The position numbers and the translations under genes are program-made. 64,000 nucleotides of DNA. It comes from Arthrobacter sp. MN05-02 (GTDB lineage: Bacteria; Actinomycetota; Actinomycetes; Actinomycetales; Micrococcaceae). Numbering within the stretch: position 1 is the stretch's first letter; every line of letters starts with the position of its first letter. A model generated the notes under the pieces. That model searched no databases. It worked only from the letters and a program-made list of their open reading frames with translations, and was not told the origin of the DNA. This document shows, one piece after another, positions 52,233 through 60,929 of this stretch. The stretch spans positions 806,001-870,000 of the forward strand of contig AP018697.1 of NCBI GenBank assembly GCA_004001285.1. Reading direction: 5' to 3'.

Positions 52233-53079
52233 CTAACCGAGCTCGGGCTTCGCGATCACCGCGATGTCGTCGTCGCCCGAGCCGGCACGCTGCGCATCGG
52301 TGAGCGACTGCAGCACCGCCGTGACCGCGGGCAGGGGATCGGGGGTGGAGCGCAGCATCAGCCGAGCGTCCTTCGCAAGGAGGTCGGCGGAGAACTGCGT
52401 GTCGCCGAACGTGCCCGCGGTGATGACCGGGCCCTTCATGCCCGCGATCACGCCCAGGCCCGTCCCCCTTCAGCAGATCCAGCACGGCCGCGGCGTCGAG
52501 ACCGTTGGCCCTGCCGAGGCGCAGGGCCTCGACGAGGCCCTGCAGGCTGACGCCGAGGGCGAGGTTGGCGAGCAGCTTGCCGGTCGCGGCGTCCGACGGC
52601 GTCGCGACACGGCGGAGGCGCTCGGCGTCACCCCACAGTGCGGCGAGGGGTTCGACGACGTCGACGTCCTCCGGAGCTCCACCGAGCAGCACACCCAGCT
52701 GACCGGCTCGGGCCGGGGCGAGGCTCCCGATGACGGGTCCGTGGACGTACCGGATGCCGGCCGCGGTGGCGTAGTCGGCGAACTCGCGCGCGTCCTCGGG
52801 GGAGACGGTGGTGACGTCGAACCAGACGGCCTCGGCCGGGATCTCCAGCCCGGAGAGCACCACCTCGCGGACGGTGTCCGGTCCGAAGAGGACGGTCAGG
52901 ACGACGTCCGCGTCGCGGACGGCGTTCCCGGGCGAGTCCGCCTGCGTGGCTCCTGCCTCGCGCAGGCGGTCGACAGCGCTCGCCGTCCTGTTCCACGCGG
53001 TGAGGTCGTGGCCCGCGGCGAGCAGGTGCACGCCGAGTTCGTGCCCCATGCGTCCGACGCCGAGCAGTGCGATCTTCAT
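52233..53079 (-). pseudogene. 6-phosphogluconate-dehydrogenase-like NAD(P) oxidoreductase, frameshifted
   Basis: ATG 53079. Rossmann start MKIALLGVGRMGHELGVHLLAAGHDLTAWNRT, then VWFDVTTVSPEDAREFADYA and GPVIGSLAPARAGQLGVLLGG, and GKLLANLALGVSLQGLVEAL with the family's catalytic Lys. An extra base in the C5 run 52464-52468 shifts the frame after LDLLKG; the end continues as GVIAGMKGPVITAGTFGDTQFSADLLAKDARLML in another frame. About 280 residues joined. It belongs with beta-hydroxyacid dehydrogenases; the substrate is unknown and may relate to its convergent mmsAB neighbours. Confidence 0.8.
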
Positions 53080-53158
53080 GAGTCCTCCGGTTGCTGGTCG
53101 ATGTCCGTCCTGCCATTGTCCCGGATCGGAACGCGGGATAGATTCTCCTCATTACCCT

Positions 53159-53174
53159 GTGAGACCGGTCTCAC
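53159..53174. promoter_or_regulatory. LacI-type operator, 16-bp palindrome
   Basis: GTGAGACCGGTCTCAC, perfect and centred on CG, 36 bases upstream of the FAD oxidoreductase start. The core TGAGACCGGTCTCA differs from the site at 57554 only in one symmetric pair. Confidence 0.6.
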
Positions 53175-53209
53175 CGGAGAACGACGGACCCTGGCAGGAG
53201 AATCGATCC

Positions 53210-54331
53210 ATGAGCACGGCGAAATCCCCTCGACGCGTCGCCGTCCTCGGCGGCGGCATCCTCGGGGTCTCGACGGCGGTCCATCTGCTGCGCGAGGGTG
53301 CGTCCGTCGTCCTCGTCACCGAGGCGGAGTTCGCGAGCGGAGCCTCGGGCAGGTCGCTGTCCTGGCTGAACAGTGCGGGGGAGCGGACGACGCCGTACCA
53401 CCAGCTCCGGATGTGCGGGATCGACCGGTACCGGACGCTGTTCGCCTCGGACCCGTCCCGCGACTGGCTGCGGTTCGACGGCGGCCTGCACTGGGCGGAC
53501 AGCGGCTCGGACCAGGACACCGTGGCACGCCATGAGTACGAGCAGGCGCACGCCTACGACTCGGTCCTGGTGTCGCCGGGAACGGTGCGCGACCACACCC
53601 CGGGCATCAGCGGGGACGCCGTGGGAACCGTGGCGATCTTCAATCCGGGTGAGGGCTGGGTGAGCCTGCCGCACCTGATCGGGTTCCTGCTGGAGGAGTT
53701 CACGTCCCGGGGCGGCGAGCTCGTTCCGAATGCCGGAACCGCACGCGTCCGGGTCGATGCCGGGCGGGCCACCGGCATCGACACGGACGGGCCGGGGTCC
53801 TTCCCGGCGGACGCCGTCGTCGTGGCCTGCGGACCGCAGACGCCCGCCGTCGTCGCCGGACTCGGCGTCCGGATCCCCGACGCCTCACCGGTGTCGATGC
53901 TCGTGACCACCGCCCCCGTGGACCACGCGGTGCGGGCGGTCCTGAACACCCCGCGGGCTGCCGTGCGGCCGAATCCGGGCAACACACTCGCGCTCGACCA
54001 CGACTGGTACGAGGAGAGCATCACGCAGGACGCCGACGGGACCTACTCGATCCCGGAGGCGGTCGTCCACGAGCTCGCCGACGAGGCCGCCCGACTCCTG
54101 GAGGGCGGGCCGCAGCTCTCCGCGGCGTCCTGGAAGATCGGCCGCAAGCCCATCCCGGGCGACGGGGAACCCGTGTTCGGGGAGCTCGGGTCCGTCCCCG
54201 GCTGCTTCGTCGCCTTCACCCATTCCGGGGCGACGCTCGGGCTCATCGCGGGCGAACTGCTGGCGGGCGAGATCCTGAGCGGGCGGAAGCACCCGATGCT
54301 GGAGACGTTCCGGCCCGGCCGTTTCGCCTGA
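53210..54331 (+). CDS. FAD-dependent oxidoreductase (DAO family)
   Basis: 373 residues, AGGAG upstream of the ATG. FAD Rossmann motif VAVLGGGILGVSTAVHLLREGASVVLVTE (residues 9-38), then the arginine-serine SGRSLSWLNSA, a second nucleotide segment VVVACGPQTPAVV and a C-terminal FTHSGATLGLIAGELLAGEIL. It is a glycine/D-amino-acid oxidase-like enzyme that oxidises a secondary or primary amine. Near a fructosamine locus, and behind an operator of the same class, it might be a fructosyl-amine oxidase, sarcosine oxidase-like enzyme or unrelated; the sequence does not decide. Confidence 0.82.
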   Translation: MSTAKSPRRVAVLGGGILGVSTAVHLLREGASVVLVTEAEFASGASGRSLSWLNSAGERTTPYHQLRMCGIDRYRTLFASDPSRDWLRFDGGLHWADSGSDQDTVARHEYEQAHAYDSVLVSPGTVRDHTPGISGDAVGTVAIFNPGEGWVSLPHLIGFLLEEFTSRGGELVPNAGTARVRVDAGRATGIDTDGPGSFPADAVVVACGPQTPAVVAGLGVRIPDASPVSMLVTTAPVDHAVRAVLNTPRAAVRPNPGNTLALDHDWYEESITQDADGTYSIPEAVVHELADEAARLLEGGPQLSAASWKIGRKPIPGDGEPVFGELGSVPGCFVAFTHSGATLGLIAGELLAGEILSGRKHPMLETFRPGRFA

Positions 54332-54361
54332 CCGGGTCCACGCGGTCGGGTGAACCCGGTC
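54330..54361. terminator. Hairpin between convergent oxidoreductase and LacI genes
   Basis: 8-bp stem GACCGGGT with ACCCGGTC, 16-base loop, overlapping the oxidoreductase stop codon and 14 bases from the end of the LacI gene. Confidence 0.4.
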
Positions 54362-54374
54362 AGGGTACGGGGGC

Positions 54375-55508
54375 TCAGGCCTGTCCCGCCGGTGCCGCCT
54401 GTGCCTGCCCTGCCGGCACGGCCTGCGCCGGTCCGATGGAGGAGCGGAGCATGAGCTCGGCCGGGAGCATGTGCAGCCGCGGCTCGTACTCCGGCGCACC
54501 GATGCGCGATACGACCTGCTCCACCGCCAGGCGCCCCATCTCGTCGACGGGCTGGGCGATCATGGTGAGCGGCGGCTGCATGACCGTCGCCCAGCTCGTG
54601 TCGTCGAAACCCACCAGCGAGACGTCCCCGGGGTAGGAGAGACCGAGGTCCTGCACCGCATGGAGCGCGCCGATGAGGGCCTCCGCCTCCGTCGCGAAGA
54701 TCGCGGTGGGAGGATCGGCGGACCGGAGCATCGCGGAGGCGGCTTCCGCCGCGGCGGTCTCGGTCTTCGCCCCGGTAGTGACGAGCGCCGGCGAGTAGGG
54801 GAGCCCTGCATCCTGCAGGGCGTCGAGGTATCCGCGCAGCCGCTCGGCATCGCTCCACAGGCTGCGCGTGTTGACCGTCAGGAGATCGTCCAGGGTGTCG
54901 ATCGCGGCATCGGAGGTGGGACCCCACAGGAAACCGATGCGCCGGTGACCGGCCTCGATGAGCGTCCTCGTCACGCGCCGTGCCTCGGCCCGGTTGTCGA
55001 CGACGACGGCGTCGAGGTGCAGGCCCGGGATCAGGCGGTCGATCAGGACCACCGGCGTCCCGCGCCGGGTCGCCTCGGTGAGGTGCTCCGCCTCGGGTGC
55101 GCCGACAGCGGCCGAGGACACCACGATGCCGTCCACCTGCTTGTCGAGGAGCACGCCGACGGCGTGGCGCTCGGCCGCCAGGTCCTCATAGGTGCTGATG
55201 ACGATGACGTCGAGGTTCCGTGCGCTCGCCTCATCCGAGGCCCCGCGGATCAGGCCGGAGAAGAACGTGTTCCCGATATCCGCGACGACGATGCCGAGCG
55301 AATTGGTGACCCCCGTGGTCATGCTCCGCGCAAGGATGTTCGACCGGTACCCGAGGCGCTCGGCCGCGGCGAGGACGCGTTGACGGGCGACGGCGCTGAC
55401 CGAGCCGTAGCCGCCGAGGGTCCGTGCCGCCGTCGCCCGGCCGACGCCCGCTTCCGCCGCGACGTCGGAGATGGTGGGGGCGCTGCTGGAAGGATGCTCG
55501 GACGCCAT
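54375..55508 (-). CDS. LacI-family repressor of the fructosamine locus
   Basis: 377 residues. HTH at about 12-34 (ISDVAAEAGVGRATAARTLGGYG), hinge near 50-60, effector domain from LGIVVADIGNTFFSGLIRGA to LTMIAQPVDEMGRLAVEQVV. The last 20 residues are a repeat (AQAVPAGQ-AQAAPAGQA) not usual for the family. It lies directly downstream of the PfkB gene, so probably in the same operon as kinase and deglycase. Palindromes TGATACCGGTATCA at 57554 and a near copy at 57665, with a variant at 53160, are its likely targets. Confidence 0.87.
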   Translation of the reverse strand: MASEHPSSSAPTISDVAAEAGVGRATAARTLGGYGSVSAVARQRVLAAAERLGYRSNILARSMTTGVTNSLGIVVADIGNTFFSGLIRGASDEASARNLDVIVISTYEDLAAERHAVGVLLDKQVDGIVVSSAAVGAPEAEHLTEATRRGTPVVLIDRLIPGLHLDAVVVDNRAEARRVTRTLIEAGHRRIGFLWGPTSDAAIDTLDDLLTVNTRSLWSDAERLRGYLDALQDAGLPYSPALVTTGAKTETAAAEAASAMLRSADPPTAIFATEAEALIGALHAVQDLGLSYPGDVSLVGFDDTSWATVMQPPLTMIAQPVDEMGRLAVEQVVSRIGAPEYEPRLHMLPAELMLRSSIGPAQAVPAGQAQAAPAGQA

Positions 55509-55511
55509 GGG

Positions 55512-56441
55512 CTAATGGTAACGAGGCAGCGGGGCGGCCGGACCGGCGAGGGCGGCGCGCGCAGCCTCCGGGTCCGCGTCGGAGAACGGCCGGCCGTGGC
55601 CGAACGCCCCTTCCGCCGTGCATTGCCGGGCGGAGTACAGGGCGGCTGCCCGCATCGCGGCGGCGACGTCGACGGCGTCGGCCCGGTGGGTCCGCGACCA
55701 CCCGGCCTGCACCAGCCGGAGGAGGAACGCGGTGAGGTAGGCGTCCCCGCATCCCATGGTGTCCACGATCGACGACGGCGGGACGTGCTCCGCCCCGCCC
55801 TCGTGGAACGCAGCTCCGTCGAGGAAGAGGGCGCCCTCGGTGCCGCGCGTCGCCAGGGCCGCGCCGGCGCCGAACCGGATCGCCGTCGAAAGGAGGTCCC
55901 GGGTGTCCCGGTAGCTCAGGTCCGCGCAGGAGAACTGCGCGAGGTCCACGGCGGGGCACACGGCAGCGAGATAGGTATCGGACCGCCGGTCGTCGTCGGA
56001 GGAGAAGTCGAAGCTCACGCGGGCGACGGCGGCCCGCAGGGTCGGCAGGTGCTCCTCGATGCCCGAATAGACGCTGGAATGCACGACGTCGAACCCGGTC
56101 AGGTAGGCCAGGTCCGCGGGGGAGGGCCGGAGCGGCTCCGCGAGGGTGATGCCTCCTCCGTTCCAGTCCAGGAACTGGCGTTCGCCGTCCTCCAGCCGGA
56201 TGTTGGTCCAGCCACTCGGGCCGCTCCGGGTGATGGAGCGCGAGATGTCCACGGACTCCGCGAGGAGGGCCTCCTTGAGGAGGTCCCCGAACCCGTCGTC
56301 CCCGAACACGCCGAGGTATCCCGCATCGGCTCCGAGGCGACGCGCGAACACGGAGAAGTTGACGCTGTTGCCGCCGGGATAGGACGTACGGCGGTCGATG
56401 AAGCGGTCGACGATATTGTCGCCATAGCCGAGAACGCGCAT
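55512..56441 (-). CDS. PfkB-family kinase, fructosamine (fructoselysine) 6-kinase-like
   Basis: 309 residues from the ATG at 56441. Ribokinase fold: N-terminal MRVLGYGDNIVDRF, sugar motif YPGGNSVNFSVFARRLGA, and the C-terminal PfkB signature DTMGCGDAYLTAFLL with catalytic Asp in the GCGD. Of PfkB kinases it resembles FrlD, which phosphorylates fructoselysine at O6, and it is followed in the operon by the matching SIS deglycase gene upstream. The pair is the standard Frl route to glucose 6-phosphate plus the free amine. Assignment depends on the pairing. Confidence 0.82.
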   Translation of the reverse strand: MRVLGYGDNIVDRFIDRRTSYPGGNSVNFSVFARRLGADAGYLGVFGDDGFGDLLKEALLAESVDISRSITRSGPSGWTNIRLEDGERQFLDWNGGGITLAEPLRPSPADLAYLTGFDVVHSSVYSGIEEHLPTLRAAVARVSFDFSSDDDRRSDTYLAAVCPAVDLAQFSCADLSYRDTRDLLSTAIRFGAGAALATRGTEGALFLDGAAFHEGGAEHVPPSSIVDTMGCGDAYLTAFLLRLVQAGWSRTHRADAVDVAAAMRAAALYSARQCTAEGAFGHGRPFSDADPEAARAALAGPAAPLPRYH

Positions 56442-56520
56442 GGGTGCCTTGCTGTTCGGAGGAAGGGACGCCGGCCGGGTGGCGGGCACCCGGCCGGCGA
56501 CGGGGGGTTTCGCCGTCGGC

Positions 56521-57516
56521 TCAGTACTCCACGACGCGGTAGTACCGGCGCAGGTCCAGCGAGTGGTCGCGCTGCTTCTCGAGGTGCTTGCTGATCCGGC
56601 TGGTGATCGTGTCCATCACCAGTGGACCCAGCAGTCCCCGGAATTCGTCGTCGATGCCTTCGAGCGGGTAGTCCGCGGTATCGAGGACCGTGGTGGCCTG
56701 CGAGTACTTCTCGGAGAATGCGACGACACGCTCCATCAGCGGGCGGGTCTCGTCCTCGCCCACGAAGAGCAGGACGCTGGTGTCGGGCTCGATCAGCTCC
56801 AGGGAGCCGTGGAAGAACTCGGCACCGTGCACCCGGGTGGTGTGCAGCCACTGCATCTCCTCGAGGATGCACATGGAGTACAGGTAGGCATGGCCCCAGA
56901 GGTTGCCGCTGCCCACCACGAAATGGAAATCCGTGTCCCTGTGCCGTTCCGCGAAGGCCTCCGCCAGCGGCTCCGCCTGGCGTGCCACGCCCACGAGCGC
57001 CTGGGGTACGGTCTGAAGCTGGTCGACGAGCTTGTCGTAGCCGGCGAACTCCCCGCGCTCCGACAGGAACCGTGTGGTGAGGAGCAGCAGGCCGAGATCG
57101 AACGGCCAGGCGTCGGGTTCGGTGATCAGCGCGTGGTCCACGGCCTGCGCGATGGGGCTCTCGGCGATGCCGGTGAATCCGATGGTGCGGACGCCACGGG
57201 CCCGGCAGAACTCGATGCACGCGATCACGTCCTCGGTGGTACCCGAGGCGGAGGCGAACACGGCGACGGAACGCTCGTTGAGGAGGGCGTCGCCGGAGAG
57301 GACGAGTTCCGCGGCGATGGCAGACCGGACGGGAACCGTCGTGTTGCGGCGCAGGAGGTGCTCGTAGGGCCACATGGCCGCATAGGTTCCGCCCGACCCG
57401 ATGAGGAAGACGGCTTCGACGTCGGACAGGCCTCCGACGATCTCTTCTATGCGTGGCTGGAGGGCCAGGAAACTCTGTGCGCGTGTGAGGAACTGGTCCT
57501 CATCGAACTTCAGCAT
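56521..57516 (-). CDS. SIS-domain deglycase, fructoselysine-6-phosphate deglycase-like
   Basis: 331 residues with two SIS domains: first LIGSGGTYAAMWPYEHLLRRNTTVPV (residues 38-63) with ASASGTTEDVIACIEFCRARGV, second FVVGSGNLWGHAYLYSMCILEEMQ (about 199-222) followed by the HGAEFFHGSLELI segment that carries the catalytic Glu in FrlB/GlmS-like isomerases. FrlB-like proteins split Amadori 6-phosphates to glucose 6-phosphate and an amino acid. First gene of the operon with kinase and LacI; divergent from the sugar ABC importer, sharing a regulatory region with two operators. Confidence 0.85.
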   Translation of the reverse strand: MLKFDEDQFLTRAQSFLALQPRIEEIVGGLSDVEAVFLIGSGGTYAAMWPYEHLLRRNTTVPVRSAIAAELVLSGDALLNERSVAVFASASGTTEDVIACIEFCRARGVRTIGFTGIAESPIAQAVDHALITEPDAWPFDLGLLLLTTRFLSERGEFAGYDKLVDQLQTVPQALVGVARQAEPLAEAFAERHRDTDFHFVVGSGNLWGHAYLYSMCILEEMQWLHTTRVHGAEFFHGSLELIEPDTSVLLFVGEDETRPLMERVVAFSEKYSQATTVLDTADYPLEGIDDEFRGLLGPLVMDTITSRISKHLEKQRDHSLDLRRYYRVVEY

Positions 57517-57553
57517 GACGATCCCTTCGGAGGAGGCGGTGGTGACCCGAGAC

Positions 57554-57567
57554 TGATACCGGTATCA
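57554..57567. promoter_or_regulatory. LacI-type operator in the divergent region
   Basis: TGATACCGGTATCA, perfect 14-bp palindrome, 37 bases upstream of the SIS gene start; it can block that promoter. Confidence 0.75.
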
Positions 57568-57655
57568 CCGGCACATCGTTGCACGCAGAAATTGAACGAG
57601 TCAACCAACGTCCGACGCTTCTGCTGTCCGTCCCGTCGCCTCCGGAACTTTCCCG

Positions 57656-57684
57656 TTGAAAAGCTGGTACCGGTATCAAACTTG
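57656..57684 (+). promoter_or_regulatory. Candidate promoter overlapping second LacI operator
   Basis: TTGAAA at 57656-57661 as a -35 element with the near-palindrome TGGTACCGGTATCA (57665-57678, one mismatch to the site at 57554) filling the spacer. The -10 is not clear. Operator centres are 111 bp apart. It should drive the importer operon. Confidence 0.55.
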
Positions 57685-57791
57685 CGCTACTGTGATCCGC
57701 ACCACGCGGAAAGTGCAGGCCCACCGGGCAGCTGCTTCCCACCGCAGCGGAGGCTTCCGGGCAGGTCCCGGTCAATCAAGGAGGCTCGGCC

Positions 57792-59108
57792 ATGAAGAAC
57801 GTCCGACTGAGAGTATGTGCGGTGTCCGCCGCGGCACTGATGGGCCTCACGGCCTGTGGAGGCGGAACCGACGTCGAGGCGGCAGACCTCACGGCCGCGC
57901 CGGAATACGAGGGGACGCTGTCGATCCTCACGAAGTTCGGCGGCGAGCCGTTGTCGCCCTACTTCGAGGACCTCGCAGCCGACTACACGGCCCTGCACCC
58001 GGACGTGGACTTCGAGATCATCCAGGAGACCGACCAGAGCATCAAGGACAAGACCAAGACCCTCGTGGCCTCCTCGGCACTGCCGGACATCTACTTCTCC
58101 TGGACCGGTGACTACGCCGACAAGTTCATCGAGAGCGGGTTGGCCACGGATCTGAGCACTGTGCTCTCGCCCGACTCGGAGTGGGGGTCCACCTTCGGGG
58201 CAGCATCGCTCGACGCGTTCGCGCAGGACGGCAAGTACTACGCCGTCCCCCTCTACAACAACGGCAAGTTCATGGGCTACAACAAGAGCATCTTCGCGTC
58301 GGCCGGCGTCGCCGTGCCCACCACCTTCGAGGAACTGATCGCCGCCTGCCCGAAGCTGGAGGCGCAGGGCGTGGAGCCGCTGGCCTTCGGGAACAAGGAC
58401 GGCTGGCCCGGCCTGCACTTCCTCCAGCAGCTGTTCGCCTACAACGTGCCCCAGGACGTCCTCGAGAAGGACTTTGTCCCCGCGACGGCCAGCTGGGACC
58501 ACCCCGGGTACGCGAAGTCGCTCGAGGAGTTCCAGACGGTGGTGCAGCACTGCACGGCCACGGGCTCCGACTCCAACGGTGTGCTGTACTCCACGGCGCA
58601 GCAGGCGCAGTCCGCCGGCCAGGCAGCCATGTACTTCCAGGAGATCCTGGAGTTCGACTCGGTGGTCACGGACGGTTCGGCGATCACCGCCGAGGACTTC
58701 GGCATCTTCGCCCTGCCCGCTCCCGAGGGGGCCGAGGGCGATGCAGCAGCGCTCGAGGGGTCGCCCGAGGGCATGATGGTCAACGCGAGGTCCCCCCGCC
58801 AGGCGCTCGCCGTCGACTTCCTCAAGTTCGCGACCAGCAAGGCCAACGCGGAGACACTCGCCGGGCCGCCCTTCAGCCAGCCGAGCACGATCGTGGGCGC
58901 CGTCTCCGAATCGACGGCGAGCCCCGCCGTCGTCGAGGGTGTCGCGAAGCTCAACGAGGCCAGCTACCTCCTCGGGTGGCTCGACGCCGTGACCGTCCCC
59001 GACGTCGCGGACGCGTGGCTCGCCGGCGGCGAGGCGCTGGTGTCCGGATCCGAGACTCCCGAAGAGGTTCTGAGCAATGTCCGCGCCGCTTCAGACAGCG
59101 CCGAGTAG
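57792..59108 (+). CDS. Sugar ABC transporter substrate-binding lipoprotein
   Basis: 438 residues. Lipobox LTAC (Cys22) after a hydrophobic signal. Family 1 solute-binding fold (PF01547/13416): YEGTLSILTKFGGEPLSPYFEDLAADYTALHPDV, LPDIYFSWTGDYADKFIESG, GYNKSIFASAGVAVPTTFEEL and ENQ-type hinge before AAMYFQEILEF. In context with FrlB/FrlD-like genes the ligand is probably a fructosamine or another glycosylated amine. Start of an operon with two permease genes; no ATPase in the operon, so a shared MsmK-type ATPase is expected elsewhere. Confidence 0.87.
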   Translation: MKNVRLRVCAVSAAALMGLTACGGGTDVEAADLTAAPEYEGTLSILTKFGGEPLSPYFEDLAADYTALHPDVDFEIIQETDQSIKDKTKTLVASSALPDIYFSWTGDYADKFIESGLATDLSTVLSPDSEWGSTFGAASLDAFAQDGKYYAVPLYNNGKFMGYNKSIFASAGVAVPTTFEELIAACPKLEAQGVEPLAFGNKDGWPGLHFLQQLFAYNVPQDVLEKDFVPATASWDHPGYAKSLEEFQTVVQHCTATGSDSNGVLYSTAQQAQSAGQAAMYFQEILEFDSVVTDGSAITAEDFGIFALPAPEGAEGDAAALEGSPEGMMVNARSPRQALAVDFLKFATSKANAETLAGPPFSQPSTIVGAVSESTASPAVVEGVAKLNEASYLLGWLDAVTVPDVADAWLAGGEALVSGSETPEEVLSNVRAASDSAE

Positions 59109-60040
59109 CACAGCCCCGGCCGCGCCCCTGCTTCCCCGGACCGTGGAGGCAGGGGCGCGGCGGCCCCGCAGGCCGCGGGGCTGGGTGTGGGTCGCTCCCG
59201 CGCTCCTGGTCCTGGGTGTCTTCGTCTACCTGCCCCTGCTCCAGAACCTGCAGTACAGCGTCATGAAGTGGGACATCTACGCGGGCGGCTCCTCCTTCGT
59301 GGGACTGGCCAACTACGAGAAGCTGGCCGGCGATCCGGTGTTCTGGCGTGCGCTGCTCAACAACACGGCCTATGCGGCGGTCTCCCTCGTCTGCCAGGTC
59401 TTCGGTGCGCTGCTCCTCGCCGCACTGGTGGAGGGCCTCCGGTCCGAGCGGTGGCGCCGTGCACTGCGGGCCATCTACTTCGTGCCGTCCGCCATCTCCC
59501 CTGACGGTCGCCGGGCTGCTGTTCTACTTCGTCTACGAGCCGGAACTGGGCATCCTGAACGCACTGCTGAGGGGGGTCAGACTGGATTCGCTGACGCAGG
59601 CCTGGCTGGGGCAGGAGGGCACCGCGATCTGGGCCGTGATCGCCATGAGCCAGTGGCAGGGCTTCGGCTACTCCACGCTGCTGTTCGCGATCGCCATCCA
59701 GCGCATCCCGCAGGACCTCTACGACGCCGCGTCGCTCGACGGCGTCGGCCCGATCCGGAGGTTCCTCCAGGTCACCGTCCCGCTCACGCGCGAGATGACC
59801 GGCCTGATGATCATCGTCACGCTCTCGGGCGCGTTCCAGGTGTTCAACGAGGTCATGGTGATGACCAGCGGCGGCCCCAACAATTCGAGCCAGGTCCTGG
59901 TCTCGTGGCTGTACCGGATGGGCTTCGGCCGCAACGACTTCGGCTACGCGGCCGCCATCGCGACGGTGATCTTCGTCCTGACGCTGGGCGTCGCGCTCCT
60001 GCAGCTGGCCATCACACGGAAGAGGAGAGTCGAATGGTGA
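59077..60040 (+). pseudogene. Sugar ABC permease 1 (MalF-like), frameshifted
   Basis: ATG 59077 overlaps the binding-protein gene by 32 bases. The frame gives VWVAPALLVLGVFVYLPLLQNLQYS and the second and third helices to FVPSAIS; one extra C in the C4 run 59498-59501 shifts the frame, and LTVAGLLFYFVYEPELGILN follows in another. The EAA loop DLYDAASLDGVGPIRRFLQVTVPL and GGPNNSSQVLVSWLYRMGF mark a MalF/UgpA-type permease. Joined about 321 residues, six helices. The stop overlaps the start of the next permease. Likely a sequence error. Confidence 0.83.
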
Positions 60041-60874
60041 CCCGAACGAGTGTCCTGGGCGTCGTCGCGCGGACCTTCGTCGCGTCGTTCCTGCTGGCCC
60101 TTGCCGTCGTCGTGATCTATCCGCTGCTGTGGATGGTCCTGAACGGGTTCAAGACGAACAGCGAGCTGTTCGGCAACCCCTTCGCACTGCCGCTGCAGCT
60201 CACCTGGGAGAACTACGCGAAGGCGTGGAACCGCGGTGTCAGCAGCAGCTACCTGATGACCAGCATCCTCGTCACCGTCACGGCGACCATCGCCACCGTC
60301 TTCATCAGCGCCTGGGCGGCGTACGGGCTCACGCGGATGCAGATCCCGTTCAGCCGGACGGTCCTCGCGCTGATCCTCGGCGGCCTGATGCTCGCCCCCG
60401 CCGTCGCGCTGATCCCACTCGTCAGGATGTTCCAGGCACTCGGGCTCTACAACACGTTCTGGGCGCTCCTGATCCTCTACGTGGCGTTCCGGATCCCGTT
60501 CACGACCTTCCTGATCCGCGCCTACATGGTGGACCTGCCGGTCGAGATCGACGAGGCGGCAGCGGTGGACGGGGCCGGCAAGGCCAGGGCCTTCTGGAGC
60601 ATCGTGCTACCCATGTGCAAGCCGATCCTCGTGTCCAGCGTCATCCTGAACATCCTGTTCACCTGGAACGAATACCTGTTCGCCATGGTATTCACCAGCG
60701 GGGGGAGACCTGCAGACCCTGCCGATCGGGCTGACCAACCTGATGAGCAAGCACGGGACCGAATACCCCGTGGTGTTCGCCGGCATGACGATCGCCGCCG
60801 TTCCGGTGATCCTGCTCTTCTTCCTCACCCAGAAGTACTTCGTCCGCGGACTCGCGGACGGCGTCGGGAAGTAG
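60034..60874 (+). pseudogene. Sugar ABC permease 2 (MalG-like), frameshifted
   Basis: ATG 60034. ASFLLALAVVVIYPLLWMVLNGFKTNSELF, then helices to the EAA loop EIDEAAAVDGAGKARAFWSIVLPMCKPI, and NILFTWNEYLFAMVFTSGG. An extra base in the G6 run 60700-60705 shifts the frame; the end reads LQTLPIGLTNLMSKHGTEYPVVFAGMTIAAVPVILLFFLTQKYFVRGLADGVGK in another frame with a normal stop. Joined about 280 residues, six helices, UgpE/MalG type. Partner of the previous permease. Confidence 0.83.
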
Positions 60875-60905
60875 ACCCCCGGTCCTGTCCGCGTGGACCG
60901 GGGGT
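60875..60905 (+). terminator. Hairpin terminator of the sugar importer operon
   Basis: Perfect 11-bp stem ACCCCCGGTCC with GGACCGGGGGT and a nine-base loop, immediately after the permease stop. Confidence 0.72.
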
Positions 60906-60929
60906 GTCTGCGCGGACCGACCGGTCCGG

